Of a DNA stretch of 64,000 bases, positions 25,701 through 35,084 are shown in pieces. The DNA comes from Sinotaia quadrata (Eukaryota > Mollusca > Gastropoda > Architaenioglossa > Viviparidae), in assembly GCA_028829895.1 (NCBI GenBank), contig CM054184.1:24507201-24571200 (forward strand), in the 5' to 3' direction. The notes beneath the pieces are model-generated. The model was not told the DNA's origin, ran no database searches, and was given only the letters and a program-made list of their open reading frames with translations. The translations under genes and the position numbers were made by a program. Each line of letters starts with the position of its first letter. Position 1 is the stretch's first letter.

Positions 25701-28700
25701 TGCTTTGGGCATGAGCATTTCTGCTATTAATATTTCTGTTAGAATATGATGAAGGCATTAAATAAATCTTTTTTACAATGATTATACTGTACCTTCTTTC
25801 TATAATTACAACAATTATTTTTAAAGTTTTTAACTTACAAGTATTTTAATATATTTTATTGTTTTTATTATAACAGCCTTTGACAATGAGCTACCACCTC
25901 TTCCTGAATTTAAAGAAATTGCATGTTCATGTCACTTCCTTTTGGAATATTTGCTATTTTGTCTCTCAAGAATATCAGTAGTCATTTAATGAATCAAAAT
26001 GTGCTAAACCAGTATACTGGATGTCACCCAATAAAATGAAAGAAAATCCTATTTCATTAATTTAGAATATCTGAAGAATGACTTGACTTTTCTTTAAAAA
26101 AGCCCTATATCTTAGTTTTATAAAATAATGGTCTTTCATCATGTTTCTTACTTTTCTTTTTAATTTGGTTTATTCCTCTTCCCTCTAAATAAATGCAAAT
26201 AAAAATTAATAAATACATAAAATGAACATATACATTTATGTAATATATATGTAATAATACTGCATAAATATAACTGTTTTAGTAGTGTGTAAACATTTCA
26301 AACTGCAGTAAAAATATTTTAAACTAGACAATTCAAGGAACAGCAAGAAAGGGTTGACTGGTGTGTCAAATGAAATGGTGACCCAGTTACAATAAGTATC
26401 TGCTAGTCTATTCAATATTTTAATTGCTAGATGATAGTTTCACAGTTTATACTTACTTATACTTAAGGTATTATTAAATGTCACCATAAGTTTTAGCTTT
26501 ATGCCATTCCTCAATAATATTATGGCATTGCAGAAATGAGAAATGTTTTCTGCAGTGTTCTGCAGCATTTGCTTATATTGCCTAAATTTATTCAAGTGAT
26601 CATCTGACTAAAATACTGACCATTTGAACACAGTATTGAAGACAAGGTCATTAAACTTTGTTTGAATCCTGAAGTGTTTCTCTTCTGACATTTTAAGCAT
26701 TCTAAAAGTGTTTCTATATCTGTTTCAGTATCTGTAAATATAAAAATGAAATAAGCATAAGTTACTGACATAAATTTATACACCAAAATTATGCATTTCA
26801 TTGTATGCCTGGAAGGATTTCATATTTAGTAGCTTATATCTAGGTTTAATTAATAGGAAAGCATTGAAAATAAGGTTAATACATGCAGATATCAAAAGAA
26901 ACAAAACAAAGAGTGTCTTAGAAATATTTTTGATAACAATCTATATATGGTCCATCTGAATAAAAATGTATTTTGGCAAGTCAGAGTACACCATATGTGC
27001 TTGCTTCTTAACAATCCCAAAAGTTTAATTAACAGCTTATATATATTTTCTTTAGGGTTTTACTGAAGTATTTTCTTTAGATTACTGCAAACCATCCACC
27101 AGTTTAGAAAGATATTACTTTCTCATTGTATAGTATAAGAAATGTTTCTGCTGGCTCTCATCTGCAGCTGACTGGTTAACTGGTGTGAATACACCAATGA
27201 TAGATAAATGATGGAAAATTATATGTCTTGCAGCATTGCAAAGTTTTGAAATTGTATTTGTCCCTCATTTTCTACTTATTTTATATCTATAAAAATCATG
27301 TCTTTATTTTCCAGCTTGCTATCATACTTTTGTTTTTAAATGTAGCTGAGCAACTATAGTTCTAACAAGTTCTAAAAACTTTAAGGGTACTAACAAACAA
27401 CATATAATAGCAAAATTATTTTGATAATAAAAATGAAAATTACAGCTGACAAACACAATGAAAATGACAGCAACTGCTCTGTAGTCTGCTATTTGTTATC
27501 AAAGCAACTTGTTCCCGTTTAAGTTCTAATGATTAAATATTTCATTTTAGTTGGAAAGACTTGGTATTTCTTTTTACAATTTATTTTGGTACTGCACTTC
27601 ATAAGTTCTGGTCCCATCAATTCAATACTGTCAGTACTCTACTTATTTCATAATATATAAAAATATAAAATTATAATGAAAGATGCATTTGGGTCCTTTA
27701 TATATATATAATCAGCCCTATAATTTCAGACCAAGAAAAAGTGTGACTCTTAACTGTTTGCAATCAGCTTACTTCTAGTTCATCAATACAATGGATTTGT
27801 ACAAGCTAATGACTATTAAATTATTAAATCAGAAAGAAAAGGCATTAGGTTGCTGGAAGCTATTCATGCAAATATAAACTCCATCACAAAATACAGTGAC
27901 TATTATAAACATCCTTCTGATTCATGTTACTACCTATGCCTCTTCTTTCCAGACCTTTTAGACATGTCTAGTGGCTATGAATCCTTAAAATTATTATACA
28001 TATAGAAACAGTGATGCAGTTATTTACATTTATTACATTACAGTTATTTACTTACATTACACATTTGTACATCTGAGTAAACAAAAGGCTTGAATATGAA
28101 ATATGCTAAAGCTTGTAGTGATTTGCAATATGACATATTTCTCATTATTAATATTATAGTCCATTTCTGAGTGAAGTAACTTATGTGACAGTTTAAGAAC
28201 AAAATGAATTGAAATTAAAAATCACCAAAAAATCTTATCTAAAGCCATCATAGGTAAACTGTATTTATTTTTTCTTGCCATGAGTTTTTTTTTTTTAATC
28301 AATTTCATTGTACAGCTAGAGAAACAAGATTTCTGGCCATAACTGTGTTAGTAATTGTTTCAGCACATAAGCTCATTTGTTCATCATGGAGGAAACAGTC
28401 CAAGTTTATACCATTTCCATGTCTGGTCCTAAAGCAGCTATGGAATGACCTAAATATTTGCAACCCCTCTGATCTCAGTGATTAGTGTTCTCATTGTAAA
28501 AAATACAATACTAATAATAAATAATGACTGTTTTATTTGAATTTATTTTAAAACATTGTTTAACAATATATATCTTGTACTCATTATCTATTATTCATTC
28601 TCTATCTTAAGTACACTCATTTCCCACCCCATACTACTTCTTTTTCCCTCTTCTCTATTCTATATCTCAGTCACTGTCTAATTGCCTATATGTTTCTCGA

Positions 28701-30312
28701 GTTAGGAGAATGCTGTGTTAAAATGCTAATAAAATCATCAATCTTTAATGAAACTGATATATGCTATAAATCACATCTTTACCAAGATACTGATTTGTCT
28801 TCCTTTATTTTCTGTTAGCTTTCTCTGCAATAAACTATTCTGTTTAAACAAGTTAATGGAAAAATGTTATGCACAGACTAACTTCAACAAAGAAAACATT
28901 TAGTGAAGAAACTGTATCATCAAAGTAGCTAGTAATATGAACTTTTTTCATCTGGTTTGACAAATCTTAAAATACATTTAATTATTTTCTAACTAAATTA
29001 GTCAATTTAGTATTATGATCTGGCTTGATGCTTATTCAATGAGAACAATGCAGACTCTTTCTTTGTTGTTTAATAAAATGAAAGCAGTAATGGTTCAACC
29101 ATATAATATAATGACCTGGTTTAATGTATATTAACTGAGAAAAAAAATCAAAATGTTTGTAGGTTTATTTTTAATGTAATTTTTCTATTGATATTTCAAC
29201 AATTTAATAAACATTACTTTATCACTGAATATTCTTTTAGCAGTAGATACATAATTTGACACTATTGTAATTTTTGCTAAATTTACAGACACAAGTTTAA
29301 AAACAACATTAGCAAACTAAAATCATTACCAGAAAGATATAAACCTAAAACAATGTAATTGATAGTGTTCAAATGAGCTAGGTGGGATTAATTTTCAGTC
29401 ATACAGTGCTCATTTGATTGATTTTTTTAGCTAAGTACAAACTCTTAGCACTGAATATTTCAACATGCATGCTGGTATCAAAATAAAGAAAAAATGTAAT
29501 ATATGATTTTACTGATCTAGTTTTGCTTTCCTAAAGTGTCTGAGTGATTAATATACTTGTTGCTATCTTTTGAACTCTTAGAAAATCAGATGTAATGTTG
29601 TGCATAAACTGGGCTTGTCATTATAAATATAACCCAATCAGCAGTATATAGTGACTAAGAATCCACCATTATGATGTGAAGATTTTATACAATAAAGAAA
29701 ATGCCATGCATAAAATGGAAAAAAAAAATTGTAATAAATATTTTTTAAGACTAACAAGAAAACATTAATGTGTTTCCCAGACAGGCATTCAATGGAGGCT
29801 AGGACCTCAAAATACAGTTAAGGGGAATCAAGTCCCTACAGACCTATTCAGGGTCAAGAATGTTCTAAGAGTAAGATGAAAGTCCACACACAATCTCTGG
29901 AGAGGAAGGAAAGTAACACAATCATGACCAACAACCTATATTACTCATTCACTGTACTTTGAAAGCACAAGTGTAAAGTCTATCAAGACACATTTCTCTA
30001 ATTTTACAAGTATGGCGATACAATTATATAACTGTAGCATAATTTGGGATTGGAAAAGACACATTAGAACCTGTAACAACATTTTATTCCACTTCATGTA
30101 TTATTGGGAATATCAGATGTTTCCATATAAAATTAAAAATACATAAATGAAGATATTCCAGCTTTGGATAAGTATACATTGTCCCAAAGAATTTTCATAT
30201 ACTCTGATGTGCTGGGTCACTCACTATAAGCATACTTTGCTTCTAAGTTTTTAGGTATTTACGCCCATGCTATTATGTATTTATTTATCTACAGATGAGG
30301 GTCATGAGCATG

Positions 30313-30357
<45 letters not shown>

Positions 30358-30795
30358 GCGCATGTGTATGCAAGGTCTAATTGTTTTATATAATTATTAT
30401 ATTAGAATATTTTAGTGATTGAAATATAAGAACATTTTAGTTTTCCAATAATAGTTAATCATTTTTTAGTGATTAACTTTTTCATAGTCAGTAACTTAAA
30501 AAAATACATATACATTTACCAGAAAGTATCTTTATTTTATTTATTATTTTTATAACACTTAAAAACTTTACTTAGAAATATACTTGCAAGTTCATGTTTT
30601 TTTCCCTAATGCTTATTTTTTAAAATATAATCATCAAAAAAGCATTGTTGTTTAATAGGCAGCAAAAGCTAGTGCTACTAGTAAATACAATGACATGGGG
30701 TCTTTTGGCAAATTCTTAATATTTGAATCACAAACTATACAAACCATCAATTTCTTTTAGATCCGCATCCAGTTCCATAGTCAGCTGACTAACAA
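1198..30795 (-). CDS. TERB1: TERB1 orthologue, meiotic telomere bouquet protein (12 exons, 3' end off window)
   Basis: Gene-level entry. Twelve minus-strand exons, each bounded by AG/GT, join without a phase break into 499 codons from the ATG at 30778 (505 with the alternative exon 10 donor). Residues about 12-368 are alpha-helical armadillo-type repeats rich in Leu and in GGL-type turns. Residues 389-420 hold a CxxC...CxxH pattern. In vertebrates TERB1 works in prophase I nuclei: with TERB2 and MAJIN it tethers telomeres to the inner nuclear membrane, and it contacts SUN1, the shelterin protein TRF1 and cohesin. Family recognition rests on several blocks seen here: VNNPQNE, a following FVGLTVAGN, LVANN, and the CPGC...DSRTF...CDVH stretch. 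The vertebrate protein ends with a MYB domain; none is visible here, so the last exons should lie left of position 1. The linker after the repeats looks much shorter than in mammals. Gene identity is strong; exact ends are less sure. Confidence 0.87.
1524..5946. other. TERB1 intron 11 (4.4 kb)
   Basis: AT-rich intron that splits the CxxC...CxxH module. It contains the 50 nt triplicate repeat at 3451-3600 and a plus-strand set of exon-like ORFs at 5271-5791 (see findings). Otherwise nothing is recognised. Confidence 0.6.
3451..3600. repeat. Tandem repeat, 3 x 50 nt
   Basis: Three head-to-tail 50 nt units start at 3451, 3501 and 3551, each beginning tccaagttagca and ending gttaaagac. They are nearly identical (for example c/t at 3462 against 3512), so the duplication is recent. 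Confidence 0.95.
5947..6012 (-). CDS. TERB1: TERB1 exon 11
   Basis: The 66 nt exon (acceptor ATTTTGCCAG, donor TCCAG|GTGAGT, near-perfect) encodes residues 369-391: NNPSSRNIVQKVRKWTKNCC, then P and the first base of Gly. It supplies the first Cys pair of the CxxC...CxxH pattern. Its phase matches exon 10 directly, so no intervening exon is required, although one of 3n length could be missed. Confidence 0.8.
6013..7529. other. TERB1 intron 10 (1.5 kb)
   Basis: In mammals the coding sequence between the armadillo array and the TERB2-binding region is long. I looked here for matching exons and found none. A 20 nt direct duplication (ttgatgcaccatccatga) lies at 6921-6960. Confidence 0.5.
7530..7652 (-). 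CDS. TERB1: TERB1 exon 10 (last armadillo repeat; two possible donors)
   Basis: The acceptor is TTTTTCTTAG. The exon encodes DLIGVSLKAQEQSVLIRLLT, then NIVRAVKYVLYHCQKK, residues 328-369. Two donors keep the same phase: AAAG|GTGATT (exon end 7530, used here) and GTTT|GTAAAG (exon end 7512, adding six residues). I cannot decide between them from sequence alone. This is the last repeat; vertebrate TERB1 also ends its repeat array with 'VLQNCKK'. Confidence 0.82.
7653..9174. other. TERB1 intron 9
   Basis: AT-rich, with a (CA)n microsatellite at 8771-8787. No coding or RNA feature recognised. Confidence 0.6.
9175..9306 (-). CDS. TERB1: TERB1 exon 9
   Basis: The 132 nt exon (acceptor TTTGTTTCAAG, donor GCGG|GTTTGT) encodes residues 284-328: SSAVYFIQNQGLHFLIKLLK and then MLEVVITLGNALEFA. 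This is an armadillo-type pair with Leu spacing. It is phase 1 in and out, and the donor junction completes an Asp codon with exon 10 (EFADLIGVSLK). Confidence 0.85.
9882..10034 (-). CDS. TERB1: TERB1 exon 8
   Basis: The 153 nt exon (acceptor TTTTTTCATCAG, donor AACA|GTAATG) encodes residues 233-284: LNQDFVQICGGLDTLLKLQQ followed by a second helix pair ending VNTCIMDN. The GGLDxL turn aligns with the 'VGGLDVL' motif of vertebrate TERB1. The join to exon 9 yields IMDNRSSAVYFIQ. Confidence 0.87.
10361..10723 (-). pseudogene. piggyBac-type transposase fragment
   Basis: A minus-strand ORF of 120 codons contains RFPRLLQNFHRRSHLN and ELSVDESMIPCKGRSSL followed by KWGIKAYGQSSSRIGY. 'LSVDEsMipfKGRssl...KWGIK' surrounds the first catalytic Asp of piggyBac (DDE_Tnp_1_7) transposases. 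The segment before the motif is shortened and nothing recognisable follows about residue 75, so this is a decayed internal fragment inside TERB1 intron 7, on the same strand as the host gene. No TTAA-flanked ends were located. Confidence 0.8.
11834..11865. repeat. (TA)n microsatellite
   Basis: About 16 TA units directly abut the left side of the LTR-like island starting near 11868. Confidence 0.95.
11868..13490 (+). mobile_element. LTR-like GC-richer repeat island, copy A1
   Basis: A block of clearly higher GC with few AT runs. It shares several ordered segments with the reverse-oriented copy at 30846-31720: agagcgggtct (12748-12758), a TTAAATTTTATTAAA-type tract, a G-rich step (tgggatgggggctg near 13237), a block at 13272-13320, and ccagtctgttgtcagaata (13405-13423). 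The AATAAA-like tract followed by a G-rich step resembles an LTR end plus primer-binding site, but no gag-pol is present and the class is not proven. The ORFs inside (12684-13096) are shadows. Confidence 0.6.
14750..15660 (+). mobile_element. LTR-like repeat island, copy B1
   Basis: A GC-richer block with the same general layout: a tttaataaattgtt tract near 15252, a G-rich gatgggtgggggctgcc step near 15318, and then a leader. The segment at 15471-15566 matches 59206-59296: both have aca(g/a)gtaac(a/g)cttgg followed by gtcactctc..gaccgcaa.gacaaa. No coding potential recognised. Confidence 0.55.
15875..15997 (-). CDS. TERB1: TERB1 exon 7
   Basis: The 123 nt exon (acceptor TTCTTGTTTAG, donor AATA|GTAATC) encodes residues 192-233: TNQRKCATLLPLCFNILSEE and then LSFVGLTVAGN. 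'FxGLTxAxN' preceding a repeat is a family block. Reading through the donor also stays open for about 25 codons, so the donor was set by phase agreement with exon 8 (GNILNQDFVQICGGLDTL). Confidence 0.87.
15998..16452. other. TERB1 intron 6
   Basis: A short AT-rich intron. No features beyond the splice sites. Confidence 0.7.
16453..16559 (-). CDS. TERB1: TERB1 exon 6 (VNNPQN exon)
   Basis: The 107 nt exon (acceptor TCATGTTTCAG, donor AAATG|GTTAGA) encodes residues 156-192. It contains DLELWSSIIATLSLCVNNPQN; the LWSS...CVNNPQN block is the most recognisable TERB1 signature in the window. The join to exon 7 gives NNPQNETNQRKC, matching the acidic/Asn-Gln continuation of the family. Confidence 0.9.
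16560..19092. other. TERB1 intron 5
   Basis: A 35 nt direct duplication lies at 16716-16785 (ggaaatgaatgatttaataa twice), and a CA-rich stretch at about 18794-18900. No other feature recognised. Confidence 0.6.
16716..16785. repeat. Direct duplication, 2 x 35 nt
   Basis: Two nearly identical 35 nt units begin ggaaatgaatgattt at 16716 and 16751. Confidence 0.9.
19093..19153 (-). CDS. TERB1: TERB1 exon 5 (61 nt micro-exon)
   Basis: A short exon predicted from phase. Exon 4 leaves in phase 1 and exon 6 must be entered in phase 2, so an exon of 3n+1 nt was required between them. This 61 nt segment (acceptor TTTCAAACAG, donor TTTTCAG|GTAAGT) fits and reads SGQNMAKTSSCLSDLIFLF, giving LVANNSSGQNMAK... 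and ...LIFLFRQFAQSW at the joins. Vertebrate TERB1 has a 'NNxxGQxLVxxxGCxxxLxxLF' stretch here, which supports the call. Confidence 0.83.
19719..19768. repeat. (GT)n microsatellite
   Basis: About 25 GT units, with one interruption near the start. Apparent ORFs with runs of Cys-Val (plus) or His-Thr (minus) come from this tract. Confidence 0.97.
19770..20360 (+). mobile_element. Remnant with pogo/Tigger-like terminal sequence
   Basis: A GC-richer block in TERB1 intron 4. Its right end, about 20309-20355, reads in reverse complement as tacagtcgaaccctcttatc followed by tcaacctcgg, which resembles the ends of pogo/Tigger (Tc1-mariner superfamily) elements and finishes at a TA-containing site. 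A related inner motif (ctcgagatattagggtttgg) lies at 20202-20221. No transposase recognised and the left end was not found. Confidence 0.45.
21206..21337 (-). CDS. TERB1: TERB1 exon 4
   Basis: The 132 nt exon (acceptor TAATTTTCAG, donor AACA|GTGAGT) encodes residues 92-136, including FGQKEIAREQTFAFLHKIL and ending LLLCLVANN. The 'LVANN' end followed by 'SGQ' from the next exon is a family-typical repeat boundary. The donor is a near-perfect consensus. Confidence 0.85.
21828..22110 (+). mobile_element. hAT-like element 5' end fragment
   Basis: Starts cagtggttctcaaggggtga followed by tcatagggcctcttaaggggcc, the classic terminal signature of hAT elements (CAGnGGTTCTCAA). Downstream sequence is a short GC-richer stretch with no clear transposase. 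The opposite end was not identified, so the right boundary is approximate. Confidence 0.5.
23937..24571 (+). pseudogene. RTE-type LINE, 3' end with (GATA)n tail, 5'-truncated
   Basis: The ORF at 23948-24277 reads KLEIVNKFKYLGAIVTDKGS, then SLVESVFLYICESWTL and RRIQATEMRCFQRLLGISY, the C-terminal part of RTE-like reverse transcriptases. A frameshift near 24270 is followed in another frame by RIRQAIGSDEELLAIVKK, then RGRQRKRWEDNISEWTG, and KLVVMSSVVPQWSTRLRDR, broken by stops. It ends agactaagagatagatagat, the microsatellite tail typical of RTE elements. The catalytic YADD part is missing: a dead 5'-truncated insertion in TERB1 intron 3, in antisense orientation. Confidence 0.85.
24795..24923 (-). 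CDS. TERB1: TERB1 exon 3
   Basis: The 129 nt exon (acceptor AATGTGCAG, donor GATG|GTAGGG) encodes residues 49-92. The segment KEYFRNIGGLEYVHDL is a typical armadillo helix-turn with the GGL turn seen in vertebrate TERB1 (xEYFxxxGGLxFL). It continues with VLYAAIYCLGCAVEKD. Phase 1 in and phase 1 out, in register with its neighbours. Confidence 0.85.
24924..26620. other. TERB1 intron 2
   Basis: AT-rich; nothing recognised. Confidence 0.65.
26621..26731 (-). CDS. TERB1: TERB1 exon 2
   Basis: The 111 nt exon (acceptor TATTTACAG, donor AAATG|GTCAGT) enters in phase 1 and leaves in phase 1. It encodes residues 12-49: an acidic start (TETDIETLLECLKCQ) followed by a Leu/Ser-rich helix ending SSILCSN. 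This corresponds to the first armadillo-like helices of the family, where a leucine-rich 'LLxxLKCQ' segment is also found. It joins directly to exon 3 to give SNGKAKEYFRNIGGLEYV. Confidence 0.82.
26732..30744. other. TERB1 intron 1 (4 kb)
   Basis: AT-rich, with a long (TG)n tract at 30316-30360. No coding or RNA feature recognised on either strand. Confidence 0.65.
30316..30360. repeat. (TG)n microsatellite
   Basis: About 18 uninterrupted TG units, then tgcg interruptions at the right end. Confidence 0.95.
30745..30795 (-). CDS. TERB1: TERB1 exon 1 (start codon exon)
   Basis: The acceptor is CTTTTTGGTTTGCAG and the donor is GATG|GTTTGT. The ATG at 30778 begins MELDADLKEID and leaves one base, which is completed by exon 2. 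The 17 nt ahead of the ATG are open in frame, so a longer N-terminus from an upstream exon cannot be excluded. I chose this ATG because it is the first available, and because a candidate upstream exon near 34 kb has no ATG in the joining frame. Confidence 0.7.
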
Positions 30796-30845
30796 CTGCA
30801 AACCAAAAAGAAAAAGAACTATTTAGAAAAAAATTGGGTTACATT

Positions 30846-31720
30846 CCAGCATTTATTTTAAGACCCTGAATTATCCCACCCTATTCTGACAACAGACTGG
30901 ATGCTCTCCAATTTACCCTTCAGTCTCAATAAAATTTAAATGCTCTTAGTTAAAGCCGACAAATTTTAGACAGGCAAACTGGTGTACAAAGCACGAACTG
31001 GGAAACGTTTAATCAATTATAACTAATTATGCATTCAATCTTCCTTTCATGACTCTATTGCCCCCACCCAGCTCTTTTGGTCTATCTTGCATAAATAGTC
31101 AACTAAGATAATTGATAAACAAATAAAAAGAATTTAATAAAAATTTAACAAATAACAAAGTATTTAGAGATTCACAATGATACTAGGTCTCATATACTAT
31201 GCTAATTATTCGATACACGAGATTGCAAATATTCCATATACAGTTCAAGTTTACCAGACTCTGGTACTTAGCTGGACATCCTTATTGCGATGAAACTACG
31301 CACGCTGAATCCCCAACTATCATAGTCGGTTACAGGAGACGTGATCTGTCAGTTTCTGTTCAACACTTCACACATCGTTACCCCTCGTCTGAGTTGTCCA
31401 AAACTCGTTCACAACCAAGTCAACAGGTTGAGCAAAGTGGGCACGAAGTTGCATAGAACACTTGCCAAGTGACAAGCAGTCAAAATGACAAGAAGCATCG
31501 ACGTAATGCGTAAACGTAAAGCGCAAGTCATAGAAGCGTCGACATGAACGAAAACTCGTCAACAAAGATGTAGACCCGCTCTAGAAAATAAATTAATTCC
31601 TATGAGTGATAGTTCTTATAGATTCGCAATCTTAGCACGTGGTGTGAACAATAGCATAGTTATTCCTCGACCATTTTAGTATCTTTACATTTAATAATAT
31701 ATAATAAAGATAGTTTCGGT
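30846..31720 (-). mobile_element. LTR-like repeat island, copy A2 (reverse orientation)
   Basis: The reverse complement of this GC-richer block follows copy A1 (11868-13490) in the same order: agagcgggtct (31582-31572), a TTTTTATTAAATT tract, gctgggtgggggca (near 31075), gcataattagttataattg with cgtgctttgt (31036-30986), and ccagtctgttgtcagaata (30900-30882). It lies just upstream of TERB1 exon 1, so it may sit in or near the promoter. ORFs here are incidental. Confidence 0.6.
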
Positions 31721-34700
31721 CACGCTCATGTGTGTTACAATTAACGTATGCAAAAGCTTAGAAATATTTCAAAAACATTTATACTTTACAAATGAAAATT
31801 GAAATACAAGAAATCAAATATCATTTAAAATCACGTATATGAAATCTGTGCAACAAAAAGTGATAAATTTCATACACAAAAATAATAATTATTTTACAGG
31901 TTAAAGTCTGCAACAGGGCCGAATGCTCACATAAAATCATAAGAAAAAATAACAATTATAAAAATGTTGATGTTATAGGAGTTTGAAATAAGTAAAATAC
32001 ATAAGTTTCTTTTCAAAACTGAGAAAGTAAGGTTGAGATGTATTTTACTAGATTTCTTTTTTAAATAAGCAATTATCTCATTACAACGAATATATTTGTT
32101 TCATTAGCCTAAATTACTAACTTAATCTGGATACATATTTATTTAAAATGGGGTAGAAAACTATAACTTCATAATGTGGAAACCCCCCAGTTACAAAATT
32201 ATCAACCATCATAAAATAAGCTCTATTTTTATCAACATAAAACAGGCTAAGTTATTATGCTGCAAAGACAATATTGAGTAATAAACAAAGTATCTATTTA
32301 TATATGCCATTTAAAAAATATATAAGCCTAACCACAAAGTTTATATTCTTGAATGCAATTCACATGTTTTTCTACCCTTACTAGCTCATGTTTAAAACAT
32401 ACAAACAGTTATGTGAAACTTTAAATGCAAAAGAAACCACATAAATACGTAAGCTATTTACGATGTTAATCAATTTAATCAAACTATAATGAGATTATCA
32501 ATATATGTTTTGAAGCATACACCTTTACTGTGCAACAATGTGATCTGAATGGAAACGAAAGTTATTTACTTATTTGGTAATTACAATCATCACATCAATA
32601 CAAAATAACGAGAGTTAACTTTCCCAAATATGGTGCCTTTGAAAAATGTAAGTAGTTCATGATATTATTGTCATTATTTTATATTTACAAATTTATAACA
32701 TACTTTGTATCATATTAAAGAAGTAACAAAGTCAAATTCATTTTCCTAAAGTGGAATATTTCTGACTATAATGAACAAATTTGACAAATTAGCATAAGAA
32801 TACTTCCAGTAAATGAATTATTTTAAAAGCACATGGAATTTACGTCTGACATGTCGAATATCGATAAAAGAATGAAAGTTTTGGATCCAATTTATGTGGA
32901 AATTAAGTGTTACAAAATATATGCCTTTTAAAAATATTATTTCTTAACAAAATTTACCGTTTGCAGATAAAAAGAATATTAAATGTTGCTGTAATCATTC
33001 TAAGAAAACCTTGATACAGTAAATTTGTTGGATTATTTATAAAAATTAAAATTAAAGAAAATTTGTCTATATATGCATATCACATAAAGAGGTGCCATTT
33101 TTCAGTAATAAACAAATTTGTATTACAAATAGTTATAAAATAAATGAAAACATATTCATGCAACTATCTTATGTATCTCTCACATCAATTCTGAACACAA
33201 AAAATATAAACAAATGATATTTCAATGCTTTATTTTTATGAAAACACATTTCAAATGGACGCCCTTGTGGCACACTTGTCCTGGGAATGAGCTATATACA
33301 AACAAACAAAAAATTGTTTCATTGCAGCAGTTTTATAAATAGCAAAATATTAAAAATTAAAGAAGACTTTTGCAATATAACTAGTGATAAAATTACTTCA
33401 ACCACTTACTACTTTAAATCAAAACTGAGTGATAATAGTAACAGCTCATTTGCACTTAAAATAAAAGGTAGCGCATGAATGTATGTGTTACAAGAACTTC
33501 ATGCATTTTCTTTCACTGTCGCCAATAACTGTTACCATTAATTATGTTTTATTATCATGATAATATTACCATATTAAAGATCTGCACAAATATTTATTCT
33601 TTCACGTTTCATATAAAATGTTGATCTGATTCGGTTCCAAATAACTATTAGAATATAAATTAATATAATTAATAAATGTGTACTTCTACTGTGGACTACA
33701 TAAACTGATTCAAAGCCCCTTTTGCATTTTACGTTATTACATTTTAGTATACAAATACCAGTTTACGTAAAACTTCGATATTACAGAATTGTTCAATAAA
33801 GTAATCGTGCCCAATCTGTTGGCAGTAATTTGTCTAATTATATCAAGTTTTACTTAAGTAATAGTTATGGTAAAAAATAAATAAAATTTGTTCTACTAAT
33901 ACATATATTTCGTTAATTACTAAGTCAATATGTTAATTTCATTAACACATTGTATTGTAATTTCCTTTCCTATATATTCATTCTTACCATTTCTAACGTT
34001 TTTCTTGAAAAATAGTCTGCAGAACAAGGGAAATAACTGTCTAAATTAGAGCGCAGAGTTTTGGATTTGAATCGTTTGATTGATAATTGTTAGAGATGTT
34101 TGCATTGTTTGTTGTTTATCTTATATTTGGGGGGGGGGGAGATAATTATTAATTTATTAAGCTATAGTTAGCTTTGTGAGGCCTAAATAATCGAGAGCAA
34201 GATTTTCACCACAAATTATTTCACATTAACATTGTAAGCCAGGCTTTCTTAACGTTTTTATCCTGGCCCTTGATATAATTTTCAGGTTTCGGGCTCTGCA
34301 TAAAAATTACTACGTAAAGGCAGGAAGTGGTGACGAGCAGCATTTTTAAGACGGTGTATGCGATAAAGAGGACGTATATCGTTTTTGTTTTTTTTTTTAA
34401 AAAAGGATTTCGTAGGAAACAGACGGTAGATTTATCTAGTCCAGAGACAATCACGATTAACCTCTCTGATAATACTATAGCCTAATATTTGAATGCTACA
34501 AATTGCTAGGCAAATTTATTATTTAGAATATATGTAGTTAAGCCTACGGAATAACTGCTAACTTTAGCTATATAAACTTTTTTAAAAAGCAATGTTTGAA
34601 TTTTTTGTTTTATTATATCTCCAATGACGCGTTTATTAGCAACTGATGTAATGTAGGCCTATACATTGACATTTTTGTGGTGAGGTACAATATTTATAAT

Positions 34701-35084
34701 AAAATTACAAGTTAATAAACTATATAAATAAAACAACCTTTTTAAAAATAATTAATAGTAGCACGTAAAATTAAGGCAGTCACTTCGTACACAATCTTGT
34801 TAACAGAAGACCCTAGAGAGCGTCTACAACCGATGATGAATTTGAGGAAGTGCTTCTGGCCTAGACCGATTTCGCACTGGGGAGGGGAAAGGGGAGTGCC
34901 TCATGGCTAAGTTGATGTTTGTCTTTTTTTCGTTGGGTTGTTGTTTTTGGAATAGGACAGATATAAACTTTCATCACATTTTTTCCTTTATTTTTTTAGA
35001 AAAAATTTACAAAAGCCATATTTCACCACATGAAATGATAACTTTACCTCAAACCTTACCGGATCGGTCGTCACCTGGAACAAG
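31721..35084. other. AT-rich intergenic DNA upstream of TERB1
   Basis: No gene recognised. It has a run of 9-10 G near 34130 and the possible non-coding exon near 34 kb. The segment 34790-34910 is somewhat GC-richer but unclassified. Confidence 0.55.
33988..34060 (-). other. Possible 5' non-coding exon of TERB1
   Basis: On the minus strand a good donor (GAAATG|GTAAGA, GT at 33987-33986) is preceded by about 70 nt of slightly richer sequence. It is the nearest strong donor upstream of exon 1. In the frame joining exon 1 there is a stop upstream and no ATG, so it could only be untranslated. The 5' end is arbitrary; no promoter motif is recognised. Confidence 0.25.
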
